From Gammaproteobacteria bacterium (GTDB lineage: Bacteria; Pseudomonadota; Gammaproteobacteria; Pseudomonadales; Pseudohongiellaceae): a stretch of DNA of 62,280 bases. A program made the translations under genes and the position numbers. Location of the stretch: positions 1-62,280 of the forward strand of contig JAQWOJ010000073.1 in assembly GCA_029245905.1 (NCBI GenBank), read 5' to 3'. How positions within the stretch are numbered: the first letter of the stretch is position 1; each line of letters begins with the position of its first letter. This document shows positions 27,878 through 37,975 of the stretch, piece after piece. Under the pieces are notes generated by a model that did no database searches, was not told the origin of the DNA, and saw only the letters and a list, made by a program, of their open reading frames with translations.

Positions 27878-28549
27878 ATGATTAAGAACGAACTTATTAC
27901 TAAGATGTTGCAAGCACTTTTTATGCTTATAATTCTCCCGTACTCATTAACTGGGTACGGGCAGATTGAGCGCTTCGTTGCCGGGACCCATTATCAGGAA
28001 ATTGCTAATCCGGTAAACACCAATGACTCGTCGAAAGTGGAGGTTATTGAGGCGTTTTGGTATGGGTGCTCTCACTGTTTCCGGTTTGAACCGTTGATAG
28101 TTAATTGGGAAGAAAATGCGCCAGATTATGTCGACTTCCAGCGCTTTCCGGCACTTTGGAACGGGTTAATGAAAGTCCATGCGCAGGCTTATTACGCGGC
28201 TGAGGCTTTGGATGCGGTTGAAACGCTGCACGAACATATATTTAATGCCATAAACGTAGAGCGAAATATGCTGCAAAATGATCAGCAAATCAGCGCTCTT
28301 TTTGAAGAACACGGTATTAGTGCGGCCGATTTTGACCGTGCGTTCAACTCTTTTTCTGTTCGGACTAAGGTTAATCAAGCGGAAAAAAGAATGAATGATT
28401 ACGGTATACGCTCTACGCCGAATATGATCGTTAATGGTAAATATTTGGTGACTACGAGCGAAAATGTTAGAACACAACAGGAAATGCTCGATATTGTTGA
28501 TTTTTTGGTGGAGAAAGAGCGCGCATCAAGCGGGTCTTCTGGCGACTAG
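27878..28549 (+). CDS. dsbA: Thiol:disulfide interchange protein DsbA
   Basis: A periplasmic thioredoxin-fold oxidase that puts disulfides into exported proteins. An N-terminal hydrophobic signal covers about residues 10-30. The active site is WYGCSHCF near residue 62, with a CSHC rather than the E. coli CPHC dipeptide. The cis-proline loop is RSTPNMIVNGKY near residue 174. At 223 aa the length is normal. It directly precedes the type II secretion operon, whose substrates usually need folded, disulfide-bonded states. Confidence 0.93.
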   Translation: MIKNELITKMLQALFMLIILPYSLTGYGQIERFVAGTHYQEIANPVNTNDSSKVEVIEAFWYGCSHCFRFEPLIVNWEENAPDYVDFQRFPALWNGLMKVHAQAYYAAEALDAVETLHEHIFNAINVERNMLQNDQQISALFEEHGISAADFDRAFNSFSVRTKVNQAEKRMNDYGIRSTPNMIVNGKYLVTTSENVRTQQEMLDIVDFLVEKERASSGSSGD

Positions 28550-28786
28550 GCGAAGAAATACCTCAGCATTAGCCTTTATTTTGTTTCAAAATTGGAATGA
28601 GTTAAGGCTCCCAGGCAAAAGCGGCGTTAGGGCTCGGCTTCCACGAAGTTAGTGGTTGTTGGTCAATGCATCTAGCTGGATTAATATACTTCAAAAAAAC
28701 TAAAACTATTTCTCATCGGCTATAGTCTAAAAGATCGTAATTAATCAATTATTTAGGAACTTAGCAGTTGGCAGTACTCGCTTTTT

Positions 28787-30091
28787 ATGAACGGGTACGG
28801 CTTTGGTTATGTTAAATTAATGAACAACTTTTCAGGTCAATTACTGAAGTTCTTTCGCTCTTCTAAAGTAGCTTTACTGCACGGGAGCTCACTGAGAGAC
28901 CCTTCGAGCTCAGTTAACGCTACGTTAGCGGTCTTTAATGGGGAGCTTATCCATATTGAAAGTGGGGAAAAGTTGTCGATTGACAATAATTATCTGGTTA
29001 ATGAAATAGCCGTTGCGAGCAGAAAGTTATTGGAGTCTTCAACCAGTAAGCCCTCTATTCAATTATTATTACCATCAAGTGAGTTCGTCGCTACAAGACA
29101 TTCGCTCCCAAAGGCTTCTAAAGTAGATCTTACCTCCGCCCTGCAATTACAAGTTGAGGATATTTATCCGTCTTTAGACAAGAAACTTGCAGTTGCATTT
29201 GGTGTGTCAGCGATAGCCTCCAACCCTGAAACAGTCGCAGTCTGGATGAAGCAAGAGCTGCTAGACAACTTATTTGACGCCTACAAAAATCAGGGACTTT
29301 TATTAGCATGTGTGAAGCCTCGGCTTTTAAATTTAAAGGCTGTCGAAAATAAAATAGGGTTTTTAGAAAAAGATGATATCGGTCAGACTTTAGTAATTTT
29401 TGAACGAGATGTCGTTGACTCTTGGCAACAAATAAACAAAGCCGATTTAGACCAAAAAGAAATTTTGGAAGAATGGACAGAAATTGTTGCGAATTACAAT
29501 AGAGACGCGATCCTGGAAATAAGCGATTCTGGCCAACTAGCTAATCTCCTCAGTGAATCAGTTAATAGAGAATATAGTTATGTTCCAGAGGGCGCCCGTA
29601 ATATTAGACAAAAATTAGAGAAAGGGCGAAAAGTTATTTTTGCGGGCTGTTTTGCCGCTCTTCTCTTGTTTCTATTTTCGATACCTTTTGCGAAACAGTC
29701 AATTGAGTTCAGACGCGCGGCGGCTTCTCTGGAGTTAAATCGCTCACTTTCGTTAAATGCGCGAGAAGATCGACGCACTGTGATAAATTTTGACAACCAA
29801 TGGGGCCTATTAAATGACTTCCCTAGCCAGTCGATCAATGAAGTGTTATTCACTTTGCAAAATGTGATCAGCCCGGAGCGGATTTCTTCTATTGAAATTA
29901 TAGAAGGTTTGATTAAGTTACAGGGTAGCAGTTCAGAGCCGCAAGCAATTCTTCAAAAGCTTGAACAAGATCCACTATTTACTGAAGTGGCTTTTTCCAG
30001 GGCGACTAGTAATGGTCGTTATTATATTGATTTGCGTTTAAGCCCAGTGAATTTTGAAGCTTATATGATTCGATATTTTCCTGATAATTAA
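28787..30091 (+). CDS. gspL: Type II secretion system protein L-like
   Basis: The inner-membrane assembly-platform protein that docks the GspE ATPase. The 434-aa product has a cytoplasmic actin-like N-terminal region (about residues 1-270), one membrane segment (about 281-302, VIFAGCFAALLLFLFSIPF) and a small periplasmic ferredoxin-like domain at the end, as in GspL/PilN. Similarity is weak by eye, so the call rests on topology and its place before gspM and gspE. A second in-frame ATG at 28820 could be the true start. Neither start has a clear ribosome site. It is the first gene of an eleven-gene run. Confidence 0.8.
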   Translation: MNGYGFGYVKLMNNFSGQLLKFFRSSKVALLHGSSLRDPSSSVNATLAVFNGELIHIESGEKLSIDNNYLVNEIAVASRKLLESSTSKPSIQLLLPSSEFVATRHSLPKASKVDLTSALQLQVEDIYPSLDKKLAVAFGVSAIASNPETVAVWMKQELLDNLFDAYKNQGLLLACVKPRLLNLKAVENKIGFLEKDDIGQTLVIFERDVVDSWQQINKADLDQKEILEEWTEIVANYNRDAILEISDSGQLANLLSESVNREYSYVPEGARNIRQKLEKGRKVIFAGCFAALLLFLFSIPFAKQSIEFRRAAASLELNRSLSLNAREDRRTVINFDNQWGLLNDFPSQSINEVLFTLQNVISPERISSIEIIEGLIKLQGSSSEPQAILQKLEQDPLFTEVAFSRATSNGRYYIDLRLSPVNFEAYMIRYFPDN

Positions 30092-30095
30092 GAAA

Positions 30096-30665
30096 ATGAA
30101 ACTTAACTTAAGAGAGAACAAGATTTTTTATTTAGCCGCTATTGTAGCGATAGGTTTCGTTGCGACTATTATAATCCCAATCGTACAGGCTCTATATCTG
30201 GAAAGACAAGGAAATATTGAGGAGGTTTTGCTGGACATCGAACGCGAGCAGCGGCTGATAGAAAATACAGCAGCTTGGCGTGAGCGCAGAGTTGTGGCAG
30301 AACAACGCGCGATGGACCTGGAGCAAGAGATTTTTGTTGGAACAACAATTCCTTTGATAGAGGCTGACATACAGAGAGACCTTTCTCAGCATGTGAGAGA
30401 TTCGGGGATTCTGGTTAATGCGACTCGATTAGCAGATAGATTAGAAACAGAGGGTTGGCTAATGATTAGTCAGGAAATGTCGTTCCGTACAGCTAATGTA
30501 GCCAATACCGTCGGTCTTCTAGAGAGACTAGAAAATTCCATGCCAAAGTTATTTGTAAAAGACTTCTCGATCAATAGAACACGGGCTCAGTATACTGGCT
30601 CAATTACCGTTGTTGGTTTTGCACGGAGTCAAGGTTTGGTATTGGGGAGCATAAATGAGTGCTAA
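30096..30665 (+). CDS. gspM: Type II secretion system protein M-like
   Basis: A 189-aa protein with one N-terminal membrane segment (about residues 12-32), a coiled-coil stretch (about 35-80) and a small alpha/beta periplasmic domain. This is the GspM/PilO plan. GspM pairs with GspL in the assembly platform. It starts 4 bp after gspL. The order L-M before E is opposite to the usual C-D-E-F...L-M layout. Confidence 0.78.
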   Translation: MKLNLRENKIFYLAAIVAIGFVATIIIPIVQALYLERQGNIEEVLLDIEREQRLIENTAAWRERRVVAEQRAMDLEQEIFVGTTIPLIEADIQRDLSQHVRDSGILVNATRLADRLETEGWLMISQEMSFRTANVANTVGLLERLENSMPKLFVKDFSINRTRAQYTGSITVVGFARSQGLVLGSINEC

Positions 30666-30683
30666 ATGTCGCGGTTATAATCA

Positions 30684-32147
30684 ATGAGTTATTCTCCCAT
30701 AACGTTGCGAGTTTTTTCTCAGCTTCTCGAGCCTGAGGCAATTGCTCCAGTTCAGGATTTTGAAGATACAGGCTTTCTAGTCTGTAACGATCCTCCTTCG
30801 CTTGAATTACGCACAAAAATTCGCTTCATTTTAGGAGAGGTTGTTTTCTTTCGCTTAGGTCAAGATGATGAAGTAAGGCGACTGGCTAAGTATTGGAGAG
30901 CCGAATTATCTCCTCAAATCGAAGGTGAAGACGCCGAGATTTTTGTCTCAGTGTTTGAGGATGATGAAGGATTAACCGATCTTGCATCTGAGGCTCCAAT
31001 AATTAGGTTAGTTAATCATCTTTTCGCTCGTTCTCTGGATTTAAACTCCAGCGACATTCATTTTGAGCCCAATGAGAGTCACTTAGATATTCGTTGTCGT
31101 GTTGATGGAATCATGACAAGAATAGAGCGTTTACCCATCCGGATTCATACAGCCGTAGCATCTCGGTTGAAACTAATGGCGAAATTGGATATCGGAGAAA
31201 AGCGCCTGCCGCAGGACGGGCGTATCAATTACCAAATTGGTAATAAGCAACTAGACATGCGCGTTTCTACCTTACCTGGTGTTTATGGAGAGTCAGTCGT
31301 ACTAAGAATACTTGATCGCTCTGATACTACAGTAGGATTAGCGAAGCTTGGTATGCCTGAAGAACTTCTAAAAGATTATCAGGAGATGATTAAACAGCCC
31401 AACGGTATGGTTCTGATAACCGGCCCTACGGGATCGGGTAAAACGACAACCTTGTATGCTACTTTAGAGAAAATTAATAGTGAACGCCAGAAAATAATAA
31501 CCGTTGAAGACCCCGTGGAATATCAATTAGAAGGGGTTACCCAAATACAGGCCAATGCATCTATCGGTCTCACCTTTGCGAAAGGACTACGGTCTATTGT
31601 TCGTCAAGACCCTGACGTACTAATGGTTGGAGAGATTCGCGATCATGAAACTGCGGAGATAGCAATCGAATCAGCCCTTACGGGCCATCTAGTATTTTCC
31701 ACATTGCATACAAATGATGCCGCGGGCGCAGTTACCCGTCTTCAGGATATGGGTGTAGAGGGTTATTTAATAAGTTCTAGTTTGCTAGCGATCCAAGCTC
31801 AGCGCTTGGTGCGAAGGGTTTGCGTTGCTTGCGCTATAGTCTCTGAACTCAGTCAAGACGAGTCCGCGGCGTTAGGAATTGAAGTAAGTGTATGTCCGAA
31901 AATTAAGAGGGGAGCTGGCTGCGAACTTTGCGGTAGTACGGGCTATCGGGGGAGGATTGGCCTTTATGAACTGCTCTTGATGAGCGATGAAATTCGTCAC
32001 CATGTTGCTATCGGCGCTGACGCTAATGTGATTCGCGATCAGGCAATTTCTGGAGGTATGCGAACACTGCGTGAAGATGCCATCGAGAAACTAAAGGCAG
32101 GGCTCACGACTCCAGAAGAAGTCGTGCGAGTTACGAGAGCAATATGA
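30684..32147 (+). CDS. gspE: Type II secretion ATPase GspE
   Basis: The hexameric cytoplasmic ATPase that drives pseudopilus assembly. In 487 aa it shows Walker A (GPTGSGKTTTLYATL near residue 247), the Asp box (TVEDPVEYQLEG), Walker B (PDVLMVGEIRDHETAEIA) and the His box (GHLVFSTLHTNDA). A zinc-type tetracysteine motif follows: CVAC near residue 382 and CELC near residue 414. The motif is found in GspE and PilB families and supports the GspE call. The N-terminal domain contacts GspL. The stop overlaps the gspF start by 4 bp. Confidence 0.95.
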   Translation: MSYSPITLRVFSQLLEPEAIAPVQDFEDTGFLVCNDPPSLELRTKIRFILGEVVFFRLGQDDEVRRLAKYWRAELSPQIEGEDAEIFVSVFEDDEGLTDLASEAPIIRLVNHLFARSLDLNSSDIHFEPNESHLDIRCRVDGIMTRIERLPIRIHTAVASRLKLMAKLDIGEKRLPQDGRINYQIGNKQLDMRVSTLPGVYGESVVLRILDRSDTTVGLAKLGMPEELLKDYQEMIKQPNGMVLITGPTGSGKTTTLYATLEKINSERQKIITVEDPVEYQLEGVTQIQANASIGLTFAKGLRSIVRQDPDVLMVGEIRDHETAEIAIESALTGHLVFSTLHTNDAAGAVTRLQDMGVEGYLISSSLLAIQAQRLVRRVCVACAIVSELSQDESAALGIEVSVCPKIKRGAGCELCGSTGYRGRIGLYELLLMSDEIRHHVAIGADANVIRDQAISGGMRTLREDAIEKLKAGLTTPEEVVRVTRAI

Positions 32148-33349
32148 GCGTTATCTATTTTAAATATCAGGCTTTCGATAACCAGGGGAACATAAAGGCT
32201 GGCCAACTCAATGCCGAGTCTCAAAAAGACGCAATTCGAATTTTGCGGAGTAAAAAACTTACGCCAATTAAGCTTCAGGAGTCTAAAGAAGACGGAAAAG
32301 CTATCCGACGCGGAAAAATTTCTAGTAACGATCTTTTGGATTTTACTAATGGGCTTTGTACGTTAGTTGAGGCTCGTGTTCCACTGGACAAGGCGCTAAG
32401 GCTGTTAGATGGAATCACAGAATCTTTGGCTATGAAAGAATTAGTGCTAAACCTCTTAGCGGACGTTAAAGAAGGGAAAAGTCTCGCGGATGCGATGGAA
32501 CTGCACTCTCATGTTTTTTCCAAGATGTATGTAAATATTGTCAGGGCAGGAGAAGAGGGAGGAATTTTGCATGAATTACTTCCTGATTTGGCTGAATTTC
32601 TTGAAACGAGCGCGAAGACCCGGCAGGAAATAGTTGCAGCAATGATCTATCCGATCGTGTTGTCTTTGACTGGTATTCTTTCTGTGTTATTACTTTTGGT
32701 GTTCGTAGTCCCCCAGTTTGCTGCAATGTTTGAGGACTCTGGATCAGAGATACCATCGTCCGCAGCATTTTTGCTTAATCTAAGCGCTTTTATTCAAAAC
32801 TATTGGTTAATTTTCTTGGTTCTATTTGCATCAGCTATTTTTTATTGGCGACGTTTAGACAATGATCCCTCTATGAAGTTACGCAAAGATAGCTTTCTTT
32901 TAAAGTTACCTTTGGTTGGATCTCTTATCTTATACAAAGAGTGCGCGGTCTTTTCGCGGACGTTGGGTGCACTGCTAGGGGCGGGGATTCCGCTAATACG
33001 CGGCTTGAGAGTTTCCAAAGAAGTGGTTGTCAATTCATACTTAGTGAAACACTTAAGTGACGTGGAGGAGGATGTTCGTGGGGGCGCGGGACTAGGGCTA
33101 TCCCTGGAGAAGACGAGAGTTTTCCCTACGCTACTGCATCAGTTAGTAACAGTAGGAGAAGAATCAGGTCGCACATCATCGATTTTAGTGAAATCCGCTG
33201 GCACTTTTGATAATTTTGTTCGTAAACAAATGTCAGCTATTGTGTCTGCGTTGCAACCCGCTTTGATTATTTTTCTTGCTATCGCTGTTGGCGGAATCAC
33301 AATTACTATGTTGTCGGCAGTGTTTAGCATGAACGCTGTAGAATTTTAA
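32144..33349 (+). CDS. gspF: Type II secretion inner-membrane platform protein GspF
   Basis: A 401-aa polytopic platform protein with two T2SF domains (about residues 65-190 and 265-390). It has three membrane segments (about 170-195, 220-240 and 370-395). The start MSVIYFKYQAFDNQGNIKAGQ is typical of GspF. The pair of similar domains and the hydrophobic C-terminus fit well. It forms part of the L-M-E-F platform genes that open this operon. Confidence 0.94.
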   Translation: MSVIYFKYQAFDNQGNIKAGQLNAESQKDAIRILRSKKLTPIKLQESKEDGKAIRRGKISSNDLLDFTNGLCTLVEARVPLDKALRLLDGITESLAMKELVLNLLADVKEGKSLADAMELHSHVFSKMYVNIVRAGEEGGILHELLPDLAEFLETSAKTRQEIVAAMIYPIVLSLTGILSVLLLLVFVVPQFAAMFEDSGSEIPSSAAFLLNLSAFIQNYWLIFLVLFASAIFYWRRLDNDPSMKLRKDSFLLKLPLVGSLILYKECAVFSRTLGALLGAGIPLIRGLRVSKEVVVNSYLVKHLSDVEEDVRGGAGLGLSLEKTRVFPTLLHQLVTVGEESGRTSSILVKSAGTFDNFVRKQMSAIVSALQPALIIFLAIAVGGITITMLSAVFSMNAVEF

Positions 33350-33363
33350 TCGTGGAGAATATT

Positions 33364-35523
33364 GTGAATTTGAAAGCACAAGATAAAGGCAAGCCAAAAC
33401 GAATATATATAAATATATTATTGAGCGTGGCTACCTTGACATTTCAATCTTGCGTTTGGGTGGAACATGACCAACGCCGTACTGGGTCAGAAGTAGCGGA
33501 AGTCACCGAGGCTGCTAGTGTTGAAGAAAATCCGTCCGGTGCTGATGAAATTCCTGTGATTTTAAGTGTTGATAATAATGAACAACAAGTCTTGATTGAG
33601 GAAATAAACAGGAATGGACAGGCACTTGAATACCCGGGGTTTGAGGCGGAGGTTCCAGCACCCGCGGATGTGGAAGCTTTTGAAGTTGTCGAGTTGAATT
33701 ATGAGCAAGCCGACTTGAGGCTTATATTGGAAGAACTAGCAATCGCGTTAGACATTAGTCTAGTTATAGATCCAACGATCGATAATCGAATTAGTATTAG
33801 GACTTCTGCGGAACGGCCGTTGCAAAGGGACGATATCTGGCCGTTAATTCAATTGCTGACTCGAGATGCTGGGATTTTGATAGAGCAAGTTGGTAATATC
33901 TATAACGCTAGAAAAATTTCCTCAGCGCTGCCCAACCAAATCAGGGGGCCTGATTCGTTGACAGAAACTGGCGACGCTTTGGTTCTCCAAGTTACTCCGC
34001 TTACTTACGTATCGTCCGATGCAGTTATTCAGGCGATTGAACCGTTGTTGCAGCCAGAGGGAAGTATCAGTCAGCTTGGTAATCGTGATTTGCTGATTAT
34101 AACGGGGTCAAATTATGTTCTCGAAAGGGTTAATCAGTTACTTATGTTAATTGACGCTGACCCATTTTTGAACCAAGGGATACACCTATACCAACTGAGT
34201 AACGGAAATGCGGCGGAGGTGGCTGAGGAATTAGCGGAAATTATCCTTCTCATAGAGGGGCCAAGCCCTTCTTACCAGGTAAAGGGAATAGAGCGTATCA
34301 ATTCTATTTTAGTTACCGCTCCCGCTGTAAGAGGGTTTGAAGAAATTTCACGTTGGATTCAGGTTCTCGATGCCGATAGCCAGGAACAGGTAGAACAATT
34401 ATTTATGTACCGTGTGAAAAATTTGGATGCTCTTGGACTTGCGGAAACTCTTTCATCGGTCTTTGAGGAGGAGGAGGATCCCATTTTTTCCGGAATTGGC
34501 ACAGAAAGCATTTCTCCAACTCCCGTTATCGTGTCGGGGGGTGTCAATCAAGTTTCTTCCGCCGAGGGAGAGGAGGCGCCGCCGTCAGCATTAGCTTCTG
34601 CGTCGATTGGGTCAGCCGTATCTGCGAACTTGGCGGTCAAGATCGTCGCTGATGAAGCGACGAATAGCCTATTGATTAGGTCGACAGCGAGGGATTATCG
34701 ACAGCTTCTAACAACCATAAGCCAACTAGACGTCGTTCCGCTGCAAGTAATGGTCAATGCAGTAATTGCACAGATTACTCTCACGGACGATACTCGCTTT
34801 GGTGTTGATTGGAGCCGAGTCGCAAACGATGCCTTAGATCCGTTATCTAGCAGCACCGTGACTGATTTTGCTCCAAATTTAAATGGATTAATGTTTACGA
34901 GAGGGTTCGTCGATGGATCTTCGCGAGTTGATGCAACTTTGGAGGCGATCGCGCAAAATAATGAGGTGCGTCTTTTGGCTAGGCCCTCACTTACTGTAGG
35001 TAACAACCAAGAAGGAGAAATTCAGATTGGAGCAGAAGTCCCAGTAGAGGCCGGCGAATCAATAAGTGCGGGCGGTCTCTCGACCACAAATATTCAATAC
35101 CGCGATACTGGCATCGGTTTGTTAATTACCCCTCAAATAAACGAAGATGGAGTAGTAAACCTAGTAATTAACCAAACATTGCGTTCGGTGGACAATAGCG
35201 CATCAGGCATAAACAACAATCCTGTCTTCAATAATCAAGAGATAACGACAACAGTAGTTGTTAGGGATGGAGATAACATTGTTCTGGGCGGGCTGATACA
35301 GACTGATACTGAAGAGCTCAATACTGGAGTGCCCCTGCTGAATAGAGTCCCCGGCATAGGCAGTTTATTTTCGTATCAGCAGGATAATGTAGAGAGGCGG
35401 GAGTTATTTATTGTCCTGAGGCCAGAGATTATAGATCTGAACGAACGAGCCGGGCCACAGTATTCTGAGATATTGGACCGCTTTGAATTAGCTTCCGATC
35501 TTTTTGAAGAATCTAATATTTAA
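33364..35523 (+). CDS. gspD: Type II secretion secretin GspD, probable lipoprotein
   Basis: The outer-membrane channel, 719 aa from GTG at 33364, which has GGAG six bases upstream; an earlier GTG at 33352 lies inside that site. The N-terminus has a signal with a candidate lipobox ending TFQSC, making Cys30 a possible lipidated residue. This is a poor match to the consensus but well placed. An acidic linker (about 35-105) precedes the N0-N3 domains (about 110-490). The secretin core follows, with VPVEAGESIS, an IQYRDTGIGLLITPQI block and the VVRDGDNIVLGGLIQTD motif. A lipidated secretin may not need a GspS pilotin. Confidence 0.94.
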   Translation: MNLKAQDKGKPKRIYINILLSVATLTFQSCVWVEHDQRRTGSEVAEVTEAASVEENPSGADEIPVILSVDNNEQQVLIEEINRNGQALEYPGFEAEVPAPADVEAFEVVELNYEQADLRLILEELAIALDISLVIDPTIDNRISIRTSAERPLQRDDIWPLIQLLTRDAGILIEQVGNIYNARKISSALPNQIRGPDSLTETGDALVLQVTPLTYVSSDAVIQAIEPLLQPEGSISQLGNRDLLIITGSNYVLERVNQLLMLIDADPFLNQGIHLYQLSNGNAAEVAEELAEIILLIEGPSPSYQVKGIERINSILVTAPAVRGFEEISRWIQVLDADSQEQVEQLFMYRVKNLDALGLAETLSSVFEEEEDPIFSGIGTESISPTPVIVSGGVNQVSSAEGEEAPPSALASASIGSAVSANLAVKIVADEATNSLLIRSTARDYRQLLTTISQLDVVPLQVMVNAVIAQITLTDDTRFGVDWSRVANDALDPLSSSTVTDFAPNLNGLMFTRGFVDGSSRVDATLEAIAQNNEVRLLARPSLTVGNNQEGEIQIGAEVPVEAGESISAGGLSTTNIQYRDTGIGLLITPQINEDGVVNLVINQTLRSVDNSASGINNNPVFNNQEITTTVVVRDGDNIVLGGLIQTDTEELNTGVPLLNRVPGIGSLFSYQQDNVERRELFIVLRPEIIDLNERAGPQYSEILDRFELASDLFEESNI

Positions 35524-35570
35524 GGTCTATGCCAGTTTTCTATATTTCAAATGAGACTTTGAGCTAGTTG

Positions 35571-37544
35571 ATGAAATTTACTATTGATCAAGCTGTCGAA
35601 AAAGCAAATAAAGCGCTGCGAATCGGCAAGCCAGAGGACGCCGCCAGAATATTTCGAGCAATTCTTGAGGCTAGGCCAAAACATTCAGTTGCTAGTCATA
35701 ATTTGGGGCTAATAGCTGCCGGTTCTAACCAACCAAAGGAAGCATTGCCTTTATTTAAAATCGCAGTTAAGAGTAATCCGCAAGTGGAACAATTCTGGGT
35801 TAGTTATATCGCGACCCTCATTCAAGAGTTGCGGCTAAACGCCGCGAGCGAAGCTCTCCAGAAAGCAAAAAAAAGGGGCTTTGTAGGTAAAGATATTCAA
35901 GACCTAAGCGCGCAACTTATTTTAAAGAGTCAAAAAGCTGAATCAGAACCTCGCATTGATGAAAAATTGATACCTGCGAAAGAAGAATCGAAAAGACGTC
36001 CAAGCAGGCGGAAGAATCAGAGGACCCGCGGAAATAAGAGCCCTGCTGCGAGCCCATCCCAATCCGAACTTTCACGATTGAGGATGAGTTATGAGAGGGG
36101 CGATTTTGAGGACGCCAGCAGATTAGCGTTGTCGATGACTCAGAAATTTCCAGATCATCAATTTAGCTGGAAAATTCTTGGAATTACGTTTCAACTAAGT
36201 GGTCGCACACATGAAGCGTTGCGAGCAAATCGAAAAGCGGTGGAGCTTGATTCTAAAGATTTTGAATCTCATGCGAATCTGGGTAAGACGCTGCAAGATC
36301 TTGGGAAATTCGGAGACGCTATAGTAAGTTACAAAAAAGCTATAGCTTTGCAGCCGGGTCGGCCTGAAATCTTCAACTCTTTAGGCGTCGCACTAACACA
36401 GCTTGGTAACATGGAGGATGCCGAAGCTAGTTTTAATAGAGCATTGACTCTTAAACCGGGGTTTGTAGACGCGTATTCTAATTTGGGAGTTACATTACAT
36501 GGATCTGGCAAATTAAGGAATGCTGAAGAGTGTTATAAAAAGGCAATAGCTTTGCAACCTAGTTACAAGGATGCTCATATTAATCTGGGGTATTTATATG
36601 AAGAGCTTGGAAGATTTGAAGACGCGAAAGATAGTTATCAAAAAGCGATAGGTTTGCGCCCAGATTCTGTTCAAGCAAGTTATAATTTCGCCCGACTGCT
36701 GTACTCGGCTAAAAGATTTAAAGAAGCAAAAGAAATTTTTGGAACTATCGAGTTTAAAGACAGTAAAAGTTACTTCCTCAGCTGCTTATACTTGGAGAAC
36801 GAAAGCTCTCTTTTTTACCAAACTTTAGATGAGTCCATTAATAAAGGTGAAGTAAGCGCTATGATTGGATCACTGGGTTCTCGAGCAGAAATTAGGTTTG
36901 GCCTAAACAGGGAAAATCTGTTCTGTAACGAGCCATTGCAATACGTTTTAAAGACTGATTTAAGTGAGGAATATGATTTTGAAAATCTTTTTGTAACGAA
37001 TGTCAAAACTATCTTAGAAGAAGAAAAAGTTTCAATCAGAAGACAAAGCTTGCTGATAAATGGCCACCAAACTGCGGGGAATTTATTTCAACTAGAGAGG
37101 GATCTAACAAACGAAATAGAAAAGATAATTAAACTAGAAATTGAAAAATACCGAGAGAATTTTTCTGATAGCGGAGAGGGATTTTTAAAAAATTGGCCGG
37201 CGAACTATAGTCTTTTTGGTTGGCTTATAAGTATGAAAAGTGGTGGAGAATTGGCGCCTCATATTCATGAAAATAGTTGGCTTAGCGGTAGTATCTACAT
37301 AAACGTGCCATGCAAATCAAACACCAGTAGTGGCAACCTCGTGGTTTGCTTGGAGGAAGAAAAATTTGTAAAAAGAGGTGCTAAAAAGCATAAAGAAGTT
37401 ATCGACGTATTCACTGGATCTCTTTGCCTTTTCCCTGCCTCTCTCCTTCACTATACGATTCCATTTGAGTCGGCGGAGGAGCGTATCGTGTTAGCGTTCG
37501 ATGTTATACCCGAATCAGTAAACCACAAAGAAATTAAAATCTGA
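35571..37544 (+). CDS. TPR protein with C-terminal 2OG-Fe(II) oxygenase-like domain
   Basis: A 657-aa cytoplasmic protein without signal or membrane segment. Residues 1-120 hold TPR-like helices and 140-170 a very basic linker. Residues 175-400 hold about six classic TPR units (A-x-x-x-x-x-K-A-I-x-L-x-P ends). The C-terminal 200 residues resemble putative 2-oxoglutarate/Fe(II) oxygenases: NGHQTAGNLF, then PHIHENSWLSGSIYI with metal-binding His candidates, and HYTIPF...RIVLAFDV carrying the distal His and a basic residue. The start is ATG at 35571. It lies between gspD and gspG, inside the secretion operon, an uncommon position. It may hydroxylate a protein, but the substrate is unknown. A related N-terminus appears at the right end of the window. 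Confidence 0.85.
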   Translation: MKFTIDQAVEKANKALRIGKPEDAARIFRAILEARPKHSVASHNLGLIAAGSNQPKEALPLFKIAVKSNPQVEQFWVSYIATLIQELRLNAASEALQKAKKRGFVGKDIQDLSAQLILKSQKAESEPRIDEKLIPAKEESKRRPSRRKNQRTRGNKSPAASPSQSELSRLRMSYERGDFEDASRLALSMTQKFPDHQFSWKILGITFQLSGRTHEALRANRKAVELDSKDFESHANLGKTLQDLGKFGDAIVSYKKAIALQPGRPEIFNSLGVALTQLGNMEDAEASFNRALTLKPGFVDAYSNLGVTLHGSGKLRNAEECYKKAIALQPSYKDAHINLGYLYEELGRFEDAKDSYQKAIGLRPDSVQASYNFARLLYSAKRFKEAKEIFGTIEFKDSKSYFLSCLYLENESSLFYQTLDESINKGEVSAMIGSLGSRAEIRFGLNRENLFCNEPLQYVLKTDLSEEYDFENLFVTNVKTILEEEKVSIRRQSLLINGHQTAGNLFQLERDLTNEIEKIIKLEIEKYRENFSDSGEGFLKNWPANYSLFGWLISMKSGGELAPHIHENSWLSGSIYINVPCKSNTSSGNLVVCLEEEKFVKRGAKKHKEVIDVFTGSLCLFPASLLHYTIPFESAEERIVLAFDVIPESVNHKEIKI

Positions 37545-37552
37545 GGCAAAAA

Positions 37553-37975
37553 ATGACTAATTTAAGACACATTGCGCCTAGTTGTCGAAGTGATAAAGGC
37601 TTTACCTTGATTGAAATATTGGTGGTAATGGCCATTATAGGGATGCTTGCTGTTATGGTTGCACCTAACATTTTTAACCAACAGTCGGGAGCGCAGCGCG
37701 ATGCTGCGCTTTCACAAATTTCTTCACTAGAAGCCGCGTTAGATACGTATCGATTGGACACAGGTCGATACCCCGACTCTCTGAGTGGTTTGCGGGAAAA
37801 TGATTCGGGGAGGGCGTCCTGGGGTGGCCCCTACTTGCGGCGTGAAGTCCCGAAGGACCCTTGGGGAAATGATTATGTTTTTGACTCTAATGGTAGAGAT
37901 TTTACATTATTTTCCTACGGACCCGATGGTGAAAGGGGCGGTGAAGGTGATGATGCCGATGTCGGTCTCCAATAG
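37553..37975 (+). CDS. gspG: Type II secretion major pseudopilin GspG
   Basis: The main subunit of the pseudopilus. A short basic leader of 16 residues ends in Gly before FTLIEILVVMAIIG, the type IV prepilin cleavage and N-methylation site, so a prepilin peptidase encoded elsewhere must process it. The C-terminal WGNDYVFDSNGRDFTLFSYGPDGERGGEGDDAD segment holds the acidic Ca2+-binding loop typical of GspG. At 140 aa it is full length. GAGG lies 9 nt before the ATG. Confidence 0.96.
   Translation: MTNLRHIAPSCRSDKGFTLIEILVVMAIIGMLAVMVAPNIFNQQSGAQRDAALSQISSLEAALDTYRLDTGRYPDSLSGLRENDSGRASWGGPYLRREVPKDPWGNDYVFDSNGRDFTLFSYGPDGERGGEGDDADVGLQ

Noticed and set aside
37785..37952. Longer GspH start upstream
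   Set aside because: The extra 56 residues are out-of-frame translation of gspG; the prepilin leader would be far too long.
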